Shown: positions 6,300-14,263, counted from the first letter of the stretch. The stretch is 64,000 nt of DNA from Gammaproteobacteria bacterium UBA2675 (GCA_002354805.1 DEMH01000003.1:1-64000), one strand, 5' to 3'. The notes: generated by a model not told the origin, from the letters alone. Program-made: numbers and translations.

Positions 6300-6357
6300 A
6301 TATAACAATCAATTGCACGCGACGAGCTGCGCTGGCGCGTGAATACGAGCGGTAGAG
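6300..6357 (+). repeat. attC site with degenerate R' box
   Basis: R'' ATATAAC at 6300-6306 and the hairpin GACGAGCTGC/GCTGGCGC are kept, but where GTTATGC is expected the sequence reads GGTAGAG (6351-6357). It is clearly related to the other short sites yet has probably lost activity. The next gene starts 3 bases later. Confidence 0.7.
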
Positions 6358-6359
6358 CC

Positions 6360-6779
6360 ATGAAAAAGATTCTAGCCCTGACCTTTGCATTAGCTTCATC
6401 CCATTCGTTCTCCGAATGTATGGGGCGCGGATACTTTGTGGGTCAAGAAGACCCGCGCTACAGTCTCAAACATTGCATTGCCGCTAGAGACTACTTCTCA
6501 ACTATTGATACCGATGGGAATGATCTGCGGGAGATACTTCGCGAGACTGATGAATCCGATATGGCTGTTCTTGTTACTCCCTTAAATGAGGCTGCCAAAT
6601 CGATGTTACGCGGAGAGGATCAAGAGTACTGGCACTACTCTGGCGAGTGCAGTGACCTGATTTCGGGCGCCCCGATTGAGATAACGGAATCCGAAGCGCA
6701 TTGCAGCGATGTAGGCCCGACCAAGTATATGTTGCTTGGTGATTTCACAATAAAAGAAGTGAAGGTTGTAACAGATTAA
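6360..6779 (+). CDS. Small exported protein, unknown
   Basis: Protein of 139 residues with a clear N-terminal signal peptide (MKKILALTFALASSHSFSE). The mature part has four cysteines, which could form disulfides in the periplasm, and acidic stretches (DTDGNDLREILRETDESD). No family recognised. A GTG at 6339 is in frame but lies within the attC hairpin, so ATG 6360 is chosen. It fits a cassette position right after a decayed attC. Confidence 0.6.
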   Translation: MKKILALTFALASSHSFSECMGRGYFVGQEDPRYSLKHCIAARDYFSTIDTDGNDLREILRETDESDMAVLVTPLNEAAKSMLRGEDQEYWHYSGECSDLISGAPIEITESEAHCSDVGPTKYMLLGDFTIKEVKVVTD

Positions 6780-6834
6780 TGGGCGCCGATTTAACAAGAG
6801 CTTTTTATGATCAGTGCGAACGGATAGCTCAACA

Positions 6835-7443
6835 ATGAAGCTTTGGCATGTGCTGATATTATTTGTAGTTCCACTATGTGCAACGTCCGGTGAGGTTCTC
6901 CCGTATGATGACTCCGAACCTGACTCGGTTTTAACGGTAAGAGAGACTTTGGCTGGTCCGGTAACTGCCTCTGTTATGGCTGGACCTGAGTATGAGAATC
7001 ATAATTTGTTTGAACCTTCTAATGTCTACCTAAAAATAGAAGCTCCGGGTGAGGAGTGGTGGGTGCATACTCCGGAGCCCTACGATTCGATGGGCATCAT
7101 TCAATTTATCAATAATTCACATTTGATGGTCTCTTTGACTTCACCAACTACAACGGCGACGGTGGTGTTGAATCTTGGTGATAGATCACTTTACCGAATC
7201 GGTTCAGGTGCTGGCGAGTTGGTCTCTATCAGCTCTGATGAGCCCTTGATCCTATTGAACGGGCAGCGGGGGTACTCGGGTGGGGTATATTGGTATAGAT
7301 CCATTGTCGATTTAGAGGGTAGGGTCATCGAGTTTCTATCTGACGGAGAAACTTGCTTGCCTATTTCAGAAGTCGTATCCGAAGACGCTGATTTAAGTAG
7401 GCTTCAGCAACCGTTGGACTATTGTGTTGGGATTACAAGGTGA
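6835..7443 (+). CDS. Exported protein, unknown
   Basis: Protein of 202 residues beginning with a signal peptide (MKLWHVLILFVVPLCATSG). The mature part is rich in beta-prone segments (VVLNLGDRSLYRIGSG, VYWYRSIVDLEGRVIEFL) and has two cysteines near the C-terminus. ATG 6835 gives the signal peptide directly at the N-terminus; the in-frame ATG at 6814 adds a polar extension and is rejected. No function can be given. No attC is visible between it and its neighbours. Confidence 0.6.
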   Translation: MKLWHVLILFVVPLCATSGEVLPYDDSEPDSVLTVRETLAGPVTASVMAGPEYENHNLFEPSNVYLKIEAPGEEWWVHTPEPYDSMGIIQFINNSHLMVSLTSPTTTATVVLNLGDRSLYRIGSGAGELVSISSDEPLILLNGQRGYSGGVYWYRSIVDLEGRVIEFLSDGETCLPISEVVSEDADLSRLQQPLDYCVGITR

Positions 7444-7554
7444 AACTATTGGCAGTGTCACATAATAATCACATCAAATTCACTTTCTGTATTAGCCTGA
7501 CACTTGCTGCGCAGGCGCCGCTGATGACAGGTATTAAACAGCACCACAGGTGAC

Positions 7555-8070
7555 ATGAGTAGATTTGAGATTAAAGAACTGACAGCGAGCGACTGGGAGA
7601 GCTACAAGCAAGTTCGATTGGCTTCTCTCAAGGATTCTCCTGACTCGTTCGGTTCTACCTACGAGCGAGAGAAAGCATTCTCGGAGGCAGATTGGAAGGC
7701 TCGGCTAAGACCACTATCCGGCGTTAATATTTCGTTTCCGATAGTGGCAGAGAGTCAAGGCAATATCGTTGGGCTGGCATCGGGTGTTATCTGGGAAGAA
7801 GACCCGGCCGTCGCACACGTATACCAAATGTGGGTGTTGCCCGAGGCGAGAGGAAAAGGGATCGCAACGGCGCTACTAAAAAGTATCACTGCTTGGGCTG
7901 AATTCAGAGGCTGTGAGTTAATGAAACTTGTAGTCACAACAACTAATGAGCCAGCCGTTAACTTGTACAGGAGCTTCGGGTTCTACCCGTCTGACAGGCT
8001 TGAGCCACTCCGGGAAAGTTCAGCTTTAGAAACACAGCCAATGGCAAAAGAACTGGGTAAAGCTGTATAA
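7555..8070 (+). CDS. GNAT-family N-acetyltransferase
   Basis: Acetyl-CoA-dependent acetyltransferase of 171 residues. The GNAT core is visible: a strand HVYQMWVLPEARGKGIATALL holds the R/Q-x-x-G-x-G/A loop that binds the acetyl-CoA pyrophosphate (near residues 98-104). VVTTTNEPAVNLYRSFGF is motif B, including the Tyr that often acts as acid. Substrate unknown. AGGTG lies a few bases before the ATG. Acetyltransferases are a common cassette cargo. Confidence 0.88.
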   Translation: MSRFEIKELTASDWESYKQVRLASLKDSPDSFGSTYEREKAFSEADWKARLRPLSGVNISFPIVAESQGNIVGLASGVIWEEDPAVAHVYQMWVLPEARGKGIATALLKSITAWAEFRGCELMKLVVTTTNEPAVNLYRSFGFYPSDRLEPLRESSALETQPMAKELGKAV

Positions 8071-8102
8071 CAACTGAAGTTTTTACGTAAGAGGGCTATC
8101 AA

Positions 8103-8642
8103 GTGCGAGCACTTCTTCTACTATCTATCGTGCTCAGTGGGTTGGGCAATTTCGCCATTGGCCAAGACAATGTTGAGCTTGAGCAGTTGTATATATCTGA
8201 CCAATCAGCTCGCCAGGCTCAGTCTATTAACTGGGACGAGTTGAACGAAGATGATGCCGCGAGACGGCAACAGGTCCTATCAATTCTGCGGGCTGGTGGC
8301 ATTCAAACCGCTAAAGACTACTTCCATGCAGCTATGATTTTTCAGCATGGTAATTCCGCAGAAGATATTCGACTTGCTCATTCATTTGCGACAATCGCCG
8401 CAAGTTTAGACCCAAATCTCGCTAATGTTAATTGGCTCAAAGCTGCTACGTGGGACAGGCTGCTTCTAAATTACGACCAGCCGCAGTGGTTCGGGACGCA
8501 ATTCGTCAGAGATGATCATGGAAACCTCTCTTTATATAAAATGCAGCCTGACGTAATTACCGACGAGCAGCGAGCCGCATGGTCTGTGCCGAGAGTCTCT
8601 GAGTCACTCAGGATGCTTGAAGAAAGGAACAACACAAACTAA
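8103..8642 (+). CDS. Exported DUF6624-like protein, cassette gene
   Basis: Protein of 179 residues with a signal peptide (MRALLLLSIVLSGLGNFAIGQ). The mature part has the pattern of DUF6624 proteins: polar helices with D..RR...L.IL..GGI, an FQHG segment, a repeated A..A...DP, WLKAATWDRLL and a QWFGTQF stretch followed by DEQRAAW. Function of that family is unknown. The GTG start is preceded by AAGAGGG at about 8 bases. The stop lies 4 bases before an attC site, the normal layout of a cassette. Confidence 0.6.
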   Translation: MRALLLLSIVLSGLGNFAIGQDNVELEQLYISDQSARQAQSINWDELNEDDAARRQQVLSILRAGGIQTAKDYFHAAMIFQHGNSAEDIRLAHSFATIAASLDPNLANVNWLKAATWDRLLLNYDQPQWFGTQFVRDDHGNLSLYKMQPDVITDEQRAAWSVPRVSESLRMLEERNNTN

Positions 8643-8646
8643 TACG

Positions 8647-8709
8647 GCTTAACAAGCTCCATCAACGGGGTGCACACAGCGCTCGCACCTTTGTTGAAGG
8701 ACGTTAATG
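8647..8709 (+). repeat. attC-like site, divergent
   Basis: R'' GCTTAAC at 8647-8653 pairs with R' GTTAATG at 8703-8709. Between them TCAACGGGGTGC and GCACCTTTGTTGA form a long imperfect hairpin. It follows a gene end directly and precedes the next gene by about 40 bases. It does not resemble the other sites in sequence, so it was likely acquired with its cassette. Confidence 0.6.
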
Positions 8710-8750
8710 CAACCAACATCCAGGACCAGAGCGTAGCCAATAGAGAAGGA

Positions 8751-9206
8751 ATGGAATCGATCGTGATCGTTGAGTTTGAAGCCGCTTTCCCAGAACACCT
8801 GGATGAGCTTGTCAGAATACGGATCGCAGCGATGCGAGACAGTCTAACGAGACTAGGGAGATTTGATCCGGATCGAGCCAGAGAAAGGTTCGCATCCGGC
8901 TTCAATCCCGCCTACACACGATTTATAAACGTTGCTGGGCTCAGGGTGGGTTTCGTCGTAGTGAAACCCGAGTCTGACCTCCTGAAACTCGACCATTTGT
9001 ACATCGAGCCAGATTATCAGGGGCGTGGAATTGGTGCTAAGGTGCTTGAAAGTATCTTCAGCACAGCAGACGAACTTGGTTTGCCAATCACAGTCACCGC
9101 GCTGCGAGGGAGTGAGTCAAACGCGTTTTATCAACGCCACGGATTTGTGTATCAGGATGAGACAGAGTGGGACATCAATTATATGCGTAGGCCGCGCACA
9201 CATTAA
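8751..9206 (+). CDS. GNAT-family N-acetyltransferase
   Basis: Acetyltransferase of 151 residues. LDHLYIEPDYQGRGIGAKVLESIF contains the QGRGIG acetyl-CoA loop, and ITVTALRGSESNAFYQRHGFVYQDE is the following strand and helix with the usual N-A-F-Y-x-x-x-G-F. ATG 8751 follows GAGAAGGA; an earlier in-frame ATG at 8670 lies inside the attC and is rejected. The product should be cytoplasmic. Substrate unknown. Confidence 0.87.
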   Translation: MESIVIVEFEAAFPEHLDELVRIRIAAMRDSLTRLGRFDPDRARERFASGFNPAYTRFINVAGLRVGFVVVKPESDLLKLDHLYIEPDYQGRGIGAKVLESIFSTADELGLPITVTALRGSESNAFYQRHGFVYQDETEWDINYMRRPRTH

Positions 9207-9260
9207 ACGAAGAGATAGTTGCACGAGGCAGCTAAGGAAAAGCAAATTCGGGTGAGCTAG

Positions 9261-9665
9261 GTGGCTATCAATTTAAAGGAAGTAGACGGGGTAACTATTC
9301 AACCCAGGCACAAAGCAACGTGCCACTGTGGCGCTGTGGTGATAGAACTGGACTTACCTGATGGTTTAGTTGATGTTCGGCGTTGTGACTGTTCATTGTG
9401 TCGACGTAGAGGTGCAATTGCGGCATCAGTACCACTGTCAGGAATCAAGATTCTGCGTGGCGAGTCCAGCATCAAGCTGTATCAGTTCAATACGAGGACC
9501 GCAAAGCACTACTTTTGCTCCGAGTGTGGTGTTTACACACATCATCAGAGAAGATCGAATCCCACTCAATACGGTTTTAATGTTGCCTGTCTGGAAGGTG
9601 TTAACCCATTAAAGATTGAGGGCATTCCGACCTATGATGGCGTCAACCACCCGGCGGACAGTTAG
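9261..9665 (+). CDS. GFA/CENP-V family protein
   Basis: Protein of 134 residues with the zinc-binding GFA fold. The metal ligands are visible as CHC (21-23), CDCSLC (42-47) and CSEC (86-89). The family is named after glutathione-dependent formaldehyde-activating enzyme, but most members have no proven reaction, so no substrate is assigned. GTG start. It ends 2 bases before the methyltransferase, so the two may be cotranscribed. Confidence 0.85.
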   Translation: MAINLKEVDGVTIQPRHKATCHCGAVVIELDLPDGLVDVRRCDCSLCRRRGAIAASVPLSGIKILRGESSIKLYQFNTRTAKHYFCSECGVYTHHQRRSNPTQYGFNVACLEGVNPLKIEGIPTYDGVNHPADS

Positions 9666-9667
9666 TA

Positions 9668-10537
9668 ATGGGGCAAGATTGCGTAACAGGAACTTCTACG
9701 ACAATTAATCATATGAGCCAAAATTCATCCAACCGATATACGCACGGGCACGAGCAAAGCACGCTTGCCTCACACAGTGTACGGACCGCTTCAAACTCGG
9801 CTGCCTATCTGCTTCCTCACTTGAAACCGGGAATGGATATCCTCGACATTGGCTGCGGGCCTGGAACGATTACGCTGGATCTGGCAGAAATTGTTGCTCC
9901 CGGCAAGGTCACGGGAATAGAGAACGTTAAGGCGCCACTTATTGCGGCACGAGCTGAAGCTGCATCTCGCTCCGATAAAACAACTGTATTTCAACTTGGC
10001 AATGCGATGGAGCTACCATTCGAGAGTCAGTCCTTTGATGTGGTCCATGCGCATCAGGTTCTGCAGCATCTGACCGATCCGGTGGCTGCGTTGCGTGAGA
10101 TGTTGAGAGTGTGCAAACCAGGTGGGTGGATCGCCGTGCGTGACGCAGATTACGCTGCGATGAGCTGGTATCCCGAGCTAACTGGACTTGAGCACTGGCG
10201 AAAAACCTATCGCGCTGCCGCTCGGGCCAATGGTGCTGAGCCTGATGCCGGCAGAAGACTGCGAGCATGGGCTCATGCGGCAGGTATTCGCAATCCAACA
10301 GTCTCCGCATCAGTATGGAGCTACGCCGATGCGGAAACCTGCCGCTGGTGGGGCGACAGTCAGGCAAACAGATGCGCGGGCGACGTTTTCTCTCAGCAGG
10401 CTAAAGAGCAGGGGTTAAGCGAGAAAGAAATTGCCGATATTGTTAGTACCTGGAGACAATGGGGTGCTGAACCAGACGCCTGGTTTTGTCTGGTTCACGG
10501 TGAACTACTTGCGCATTCATTGGTCAGCGGTGAATGA
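9668..10537 (+). CDS. Class I SAM-dependent methyltransferase
   Basis: Protein of 289 residues with a Rossmann-fold methyltransferase domain. Motif I is DIGCGPG at 60-66, an acidic residue ends strand 2 (VTGIENV), and FDVVHAHQVLQHLTDP plus LREMLRVCKPGGWIAVRD are motifs IV-VI of the UbiE type. The C-terminal third, with several Trp and an RRLRAWAHAAG helix, probably forms the substrate pocket. Substrate unknown. An ATG at 9713 in frame would remove 15 poorly structured residues and may be the true start. Confidence 0.82.
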   Translation: MGQDCVTGTSTTINHMSQNSSNRYTHGHEQSTLASHSVRTASNSAAYLLPHLKPGMDILDIGCGPGTITLDLAEIVAPGKVTGIENVKAPLIAARAEAASRSDKTTVFQLGNAMELPFESQSFDVVHAHQVLQHLTDPVAALREMLRVCKPGGWIAVRDADYAAMSWYPELTGLEHWRKTYRAAARANGAEPDAGRRLRAWAHAAGIRNPTVSASVWSYADAETCRWWGDSQANRCAGDVFSQQAKEQGLSEKEIADIVSTWRQWGAEPDAWFCLVHGELLAHSLVSGE

Positions 10538-10775
10538 TGAAACGCCTTAGCGGGATCAGATCTTATGGTGAACAAGAAAGCCAAAATCGTGCAGTGGATA
10601 GAGAACGACCCCGAGCGGATTTCAATGATCGGATGGCTAGAAAACGGTGGCTGGATATAAGGAAAATTCACGAGAGAGTTGGCTTTACTAACACCGATGG
10701 TTTTATGGACATGAGACTTTGGAATGAGCAGCCACACATGTTATCCGCGGTGTTATGTGAACAGGGAGATCAAAC
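10538..10775 (+). other. Stretch without a convincing gene; possible gene remnants
   Basis: A reading frame covers this stretch but its first half (basic, low-complexity) does not look like protein. Two fragments do: one beginning MVNKKAKIVQWIEND in another frame, and later KIHERVGFTNTDGFMDMRL, which resembles the end of a GNAT or similar domain. They are in different frames with stops between, so they are more likely remains of a decayed gene. Confidence 0.35.
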
Positions 10776-11153
10776 GTGAAATTTGAGTTTAGAAAGAGCA
10801 CCCTGATCAAGCTCGGTTTGATTCTCGCGCTTGTAGCGGTAGCTCCATTTCTCGTTCATTTTACGTTAGAGTTCATCATAGTAGCTGACTTAATGGGAAT
10901 CGAGGCATTAATCATATTTCTGTTTGCTTACGGCAAATCGATATTAAACTCGTTACGACTGCGTATCGAAGAGTTTTCACGTGATATTGTGCATACGGTT
11001 CGACTAGTTTCCGAACTCTATATGTTTAAACCATCTATTTTCTTCGGACACGCAACCGTTATTAGTATCGCAATGGTTCTCGCCTGCTCTGTATTGCTGG
11101 CCTGCGCGGCATGGGTGCCAGTCATGCTAATGAGTTCGGTGTACATGACATAG
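10776..11153 (+). CDS. Small integral membrane protein, unknown
   Basis: Protein of 125 residues with hydrophobic helices at about 12-35, 38-55 and 88-118, separated by a polar, basic middle segment (RLRIEEFSRDIVHTVRL). Probably an inner-membrane protein. The GTG start is preceded by AGGGAG at about 8 bases. No family recognised and no obvious operon partner. Confidence 0.55.
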   Translation: MKFEFRKSTLIKLGLILALVAVAPFLVHFTLEFIIVADLMGIEALIIFLFAYGKSILNSLRLRIEEFSRDIVHTVRLVSELYMFKPSIFFGHATVISIAMVLACSVLLACAAWVPVMLMSSVYMT

Positions 11154-11181
11154 ATGCGCGTGGTAAAGCTTAAATATAAAT

Positions 11182-11625
11182 ATGACAGAGCGCGTCCTCA
11201 TAATAATGAACTCCAAACACCTAGCGAGATTGGCACTTGTTCAAGGATCTTGTTTGTCGATTAGTAAATCGTGGGTCGTCATCGTACTTATGGGGCTCAT
11301 TCTGGGTGGTTGTGCTGCAAATATTCCGACACATTCAGATTTTACAATTGGAATGAGCCAGGACCACGTAAGCCGGGAATTCGGCAAACCGTCAAACGTG
11401 GAGTACATCTTCAGTAAAAATCCAAGTGACTACATTTCGGAGCCTGTGACTGGAGAGCCAGCACCTCAGGAGATTGAGGTCTGGAGCTACAAAAGTACTA
11501 TTGGCGCGAGTCCACAAGTGACTAGTTCTGGTGATAGCGCAGGGACGTCGTTGCTCTACTTTTTTAGAAAAAGACTTACAAGGACCGAATGGGTCGCCGG
11601 GAATGGAAGTGCCAATGACTCATGA
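11182..11625 (+). CDS. Predicted lipoprotein with a BamE/SmpA-like segment
   Basis: Protein of 147 residues. A hydrophobic stretch ending in the lipobox LILGGC predicts lipid modification and export. After it, FTIGMSQDHVSREFGKPS is the G-M-x-x-x-x-V-x-x-x-G-x-P pattern of SmpA/BamE-like lipoproteins, and EIEVWSY continues it. The signal region is long (about 43 residues from the first ATG), so ATG 11206 may be the real start. Whether it joins the outer-membrane assembly machine is unknown; it is not the standard BamE. Confidence 0.6.
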   Translation: MTERVLIIMNSKHLARLALVQGSCLSISKSWVVIVLMGLILGGCAANIPTHSDFTIGMSQDHVSREFGKPSNVEYIFSKNPSDYISEPVTGEPAPQEIEVWSYKSTIGASPQVTSSGDSAGTSLLYFFRKRLTRTEWVAGNGSANDS

Positions 11626-11667
11626 AAATGAGTTAAATCGGCGCGCTGAGTCTCTAAGGGTCAGACT

Positions 11668-12132
11668 GTGAATAGAATGATTCCAGCAGCATTGCTCATA
11701 GTGTGCTCTCTGCTACTCATCCCTGTCGCAGCAGAGACTAGAAGCTTCGCATTGGATGACATACAAGAGGTCATTCCCGGTCCGAATGCCGTGCATCCTC
11801 GGGAGATGCCAGTAGGTAGCATGCATGGCCTGGCTAGGGTCGAATTCGCATTGGCGTACGTTAACGACGATCTGCAGTTTTACGCTACGGTCTACGACAG
11901 CCCTGATTACGCAATAACTTTCAGCGTAAGCGCCAGACTCTACCACTCTGATGATCAGTTAATAGGATACTTTGGGCAGAGCCCAAGAATTCAGGTACCA
12001 GCAGCATCTAGCTTGTTTCCTATGGGAGGCGCCTTCTATACCCCTGAGGGTGGCGTTGAGCGTTTAACGAAGTTCGACCTGGAGAATCTTAAACGACTTA
12101 GGCTTGAGGTAACGTGGGTTGAAAGTAACTAA
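11668..12132 (+). CDS. Exported protein, unknown
   Basis: Protein of 154 residues with a signal peptide (MNRMIPAALLIVCSLLLIPVAAE). The mature part has no cysteines and several beta-prone segments (VEFALAYVNDDLQFYATVY, ITFSVSARLYHSDDQLIGYFG). GTG start; an ATG three codons later is an alternative. No family recognised. It ends the run of small plus-strand genes that follows the cassette array. Confidence 0.55.
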   Translation: MNRMIPAALLIVCSLLLIPVAAETRSFALDDIQEVIPGPNAVHPREMPVGSMHGLARVEFALAYVNDDLQFYATVYDSPDYAITFSVSARLYHSDDQLIGYFGQSPRIQVPAASSLFPMGGAFYTPEGGVERLTKFDLENLKRLRLEVTWVESN

Positions 12133-12297
12133 ACATAACAGTACCTTCAAATTGAGGCGCAAGCGTGCAATTGAGGCGGTCGTCAGATTGAATCGGCTGA
12201 TGTCCAGTAAGCTTCATCAGCCACGCATGTAACAATTTCGAGCAATCGACCGCCGGGATTGCATATCCGAAAATCATCGACTTCTCAGGAGGTTTCT

Positions 12298-12747
12298 GTG
12301 AGCTCGATCCCCCGCCCCGATCTTTCGGCTCGACCGCTCCAATGCAGCTGCGAATACACGGTCAACGCCAGGCCAGAAAAAGTCTACGCGGCCTGGACGA
12401 CACGCTTCGACATCTGGTTCGCGCAGCCCGGAACGCTTGCCCTGGTGCCCGAGCTAGGGCGACCATACTTCTTCTACAACCGTGACGACTGGGGCAGACA
12501 TCCTCACTATGGCCGAATCCTCGATGCAAAAGAGAACCAGTTCATCGAAATGACGTGGCTGACGGGAAATGGGGCCGCCGAGGGAACAGAAGGAGCCGAG
12601 ACGGTTCTTAGGATTGAGCTTGTCCCTAAAGGCGAGGCGACCCAGGTCCGCTTGACCCACTCCGGTTTCGTCTCCAAGAAGTCGCGCGATGGACACAAAG
12701 AGAACTGGCCACTGGCCCTCGAGATACTGGACGAAGTCCTCTCGTGA
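12298..12747 (+). CDS. SRPBCC / AHSA1-family protein
   Basis: Protein of 149 residues of the START-like (Aha1, activator of Hsp90) fold. Signs are YTVNARPEKVYAAWTTRFDIWFAQPG at the N-terminus, a Y-G-R-I-L-D segment in the middle and LALEILDEVL at the end. Such proteins bind hydrophobic ligands in a deep cavity; the ligand here is unknown. GTG 12298 is chosen because AGGAGG lies 5 bases upstream; a longer reading from 12259 has no such site. Confidence 0.82.
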   Translation: MSSIPRPDLSARPLQCSCEYTVNARPEKVYAAWTTRFDIWFAQPGTLALVPELGRPYFFYNRDDWGRHPHYGRILDAKENQFIEMTWLTGNGAAEGTEGAETVLRIELVPKGEATQVRLTHSGFVSKKSRDGHKENWPLALEILDEVLS

Positions 12748-12791
12748 TCAATCTCTTGTTGGCGCGCCGGTGTTTCAGGCGTTACTGTCCA

Positions 12792-13139
12792 CTAATTAAT
12801 CCTTGAATTAAACCTTGACAGCAGAGCCGGCATGACGGCTATAACAAGCATGATGCTGATCGGGATGAACCACTGAGGCAAGACGAACAGGAGTTCCTGG
12901 TAGGGCCATGATGCCCAGATACTATTCATGGATGCCAGAGATGTACTGAGAACTGGGAGCATTAAAAAAAATATTGCCAGGCCTGTCAGCCAACCTATAG
13001 AAAGCACCACGTGTCGCAAATAAATCATGCGTGAAACCCGACTGGCCACTTTCTCAGAAAAGAGGTCTGAGTCGATGCTTGAGAATTCAGTAGAAAGCGC
13101 CTGTTCAAGTCGGGCGTCAATGGCTGCATGTTCAGACAT
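12792..13139 (-). CDS. Membrane protein, putative anti-sigma partner
   Basis: Protein of 115 residues. A polar N-terminal third (EHAAIDARLEQALSTEFSSID) resembles the sigma-binding part of small anti-sigma factors and is followed by two membrane helices (about 42-68 and 85-107). The gene overlaps the end of the sigma-factor gene by 8 bases, a normal layout for a sigma/anti-sigma pair. The role is inferred from position and architecture; no anti-sigma signature such as a zinc HxxxCxxC is present. Confidence 0.6.
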   Translation of the reverse strand: MSEHAAIDARLEQALSTEFSSIDSDLFSEKVASRVSRMIYLRHVVLSIGWLTGLAIFFLMLPVLSTSLASMNSIWASWPYQELLFVLPQWFIPISIMLVIAVMPALLSRFNSRIN

Positions 13140-13776
13140 TCTGGTTCTCCGCCAATTGAGGTTCCAAAAGCTCCCTCAGCTTATCTTTTCCTGTTTTGAT
13201 GTAGGTTTTTACAGAGCCCAGTGGAAATCCGCTGATGTCGGCGACTTCTGCGTGCGAATATCCCATCGTGTAACACAGTGTCAGGCAGATGGTTTCATTT
13301 TCCGACAGCATTGTGATGGCCTTCTCAAGGTCCAGGTTCATTTCAATCTGGTTGTCATCTAGACATTCATCAGTTTCCTGTCGCCGGAACTGCTGCCACT
13401 TTTCAGTGCGCCTGGAAACCAGTCGTTTCTGCTGCAGGTAGCAACGCTGGGCAATTTTCAGCAACCAGCTTGAGAACTGCCCGCTTGGCTGATATTTGCC
13501 GATGTGGCGGAACGCCAGCAAAAAACACTCTTGTGCCAGGTCGTCGGCCTGATCTTTGTCCTGACATAGCCGAGCCAGAAAGCCACGCACCTTGGCATTA
13601 TGTCGCAGTACCAAGGCTTTAAAGGCCGCCTGATCACCGAGCAGCTGAACGCGATTTACCAGATTGATATCAGATAAATTGCTCAACTGAGACTTTTGAC
13701 GAGCTTTACTGTCTGGCAAACCATTGCAGCCTGGGTTGGTAAATAGATCATCTCTCTTTAAGGCGTGATGCGACAA
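13132..13776 (-). CDS. ECF-type RNA polymerase sigma factor
   Basis: Sigma factor of up to 214 residues. Region 2 is clear (ALVLRHNAKVRGFLARLCQDKDQADDLAQECFLLAFRHIGKY) and region 4 closes it with TLCYTMGYSHAEVADISGFPLGSVKTYIKTGKDKLRELL. About 40 residues before region 2 are unusual. The reading starts at a TTG that overlaps the upstream membrane gene by 29 bases; no ATG is available before region 2, so the true start is uncertain. Likely autoregulated with its flanking membrane proteins. Confidence 0.85.
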   Translation of the reverse strand: MSHHALKRDDLFTNPGCNGLPDSKARQKSQLSNLSDINLVNRVQLLGDQAAFKALVLRHNAKVRGFLARLCQDKDQADDLAQECFLLAFRHIGKYQPSGQFSSWLLKIAQRCYLQQKRLVSRRTEKWQQFRRQETDECLDDNQIEMNLDLEKAITMLSENETICLTLCYTMGYSHAEVADISGFPLGSVKTYIKTGKDKLRELLEPQLAENQNV

Positions 13777-14104
13777 GATAGCTTATGCCAATGCTCAGAG
13801 GCAGTAAACTTAACAGGCTCAGTCTGACTGGATTGCCGAACACTTGTAACACCAGCATTAAAAAGATGGCAAAACCAATCGTCAGGTAGAAGACGGCCAT
13901 GCGGACATCGCTGCCAGGTGTGCTGGGGTTGGGTTGATTGAGTACGGCCAGCATTTCCGATGTGACCTCACGATTACCGTCCAGCAGCTTTTCAATGATA
14001 GCCAGCTTTTTGCTGCGGTATTTCAGGTAAAAGTAAGTAATCGCAATCGGCATGCCAAATAAGCCAATAAATAAAGTTACGGGAACAATTGTATCTCCGC
14101 CCAT
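13748..14104 (-). CDS. DUF6249-like membrane protein
   Basis: Protein of 118 residues with an N-terminal helix (VPVTLFIGLFGMPIAITYFYL), a basic-acidic link with KLAIIEKLLDGNREVTSEML, and two further helices. This matches DUF6249, small membrane proteins often beside sigma factors. It is first in a three-gene minus-strand operon with the sigma factor and the anti-sigma-like protein. The ATG at 14104 is used; an earlier in-frame start adds 5 residues. Confidence 0.65.
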   Translation of the reverse strand: MGGDTIVPVTLFIGLFGMPIAITYFYLKYRSKKLAIIEKLLDGNREVTSEMLAVLNQPNPSTPGSDVRMAVFYLTIGFAIFLMLVLQVFGNPVRLSLLSLLPLSIGISYLVASRLKER

Positions 14105-14263
14105 CGTCGTTATCCTCAAATCCTGGGTTAATAGCAGGCTTGTCAGCCACTCTTACTATTACAATGCTTTGACTCCGGAGATTGGATGTTGGGCTGGACC
14201 ATTAATTTTGATGTATCCTGCAATTCATTCGGACGGGCGTCTAGTTCACGGAGGAAACGAAAC

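Larger units (their letters stand above)
1..8709 (+). mobile_element. Integron gene-cassette array, right-hand part
   Basis: Small genes alternate with attC recombination sites, each with an R'' box ending in AAC, an imperfect inverted repeat and an R' box of the GTTATGC type. The window opens inside one site and eight complete sites follow. Cassettes read away from the left, so the integrase and attI, if present, lie upstream of the window; no tyrosine recombinase gene is seen here. Five cassettes carry toxin-antitoxin pairs, typical of sedentary chromosomal integrons where they are thought to stabilise the array. Four attC sites (ending near 669, 4163, 5681 and 6357) are near-identical, about 57 bp long, and form one subfamily. 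The right boundary is uncertain because the sites decay towards that side. Confidence 0.88.

Noticed and set aside
6239..6361. 41-residue extension of CcdA
   Set aside because: It reads through promoter palindromes and the attC; the family start is at 6238.
8670..8750. In-frame ATG extending the second acetyltransferase
   Set aside because: It lies within the attC-like hairpin at 8647-8709; the ATG at 8751 has GAGAAGGA just before it.
12133..12297. Possible further attC after the exported protein (ACATAAC at about 12134)
   Set aside because: There is no matching R' box; nearby AATTGAGGCG copies are direct repeats, not a hairpin.
14186..14263. N-terminal extension of the small membrane protein and the name phosphopantetheine adenylyltransferase
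   Set aside because: GGAGG precedes ATG 14264, and the protein has no nucleotidyltransferase motif.
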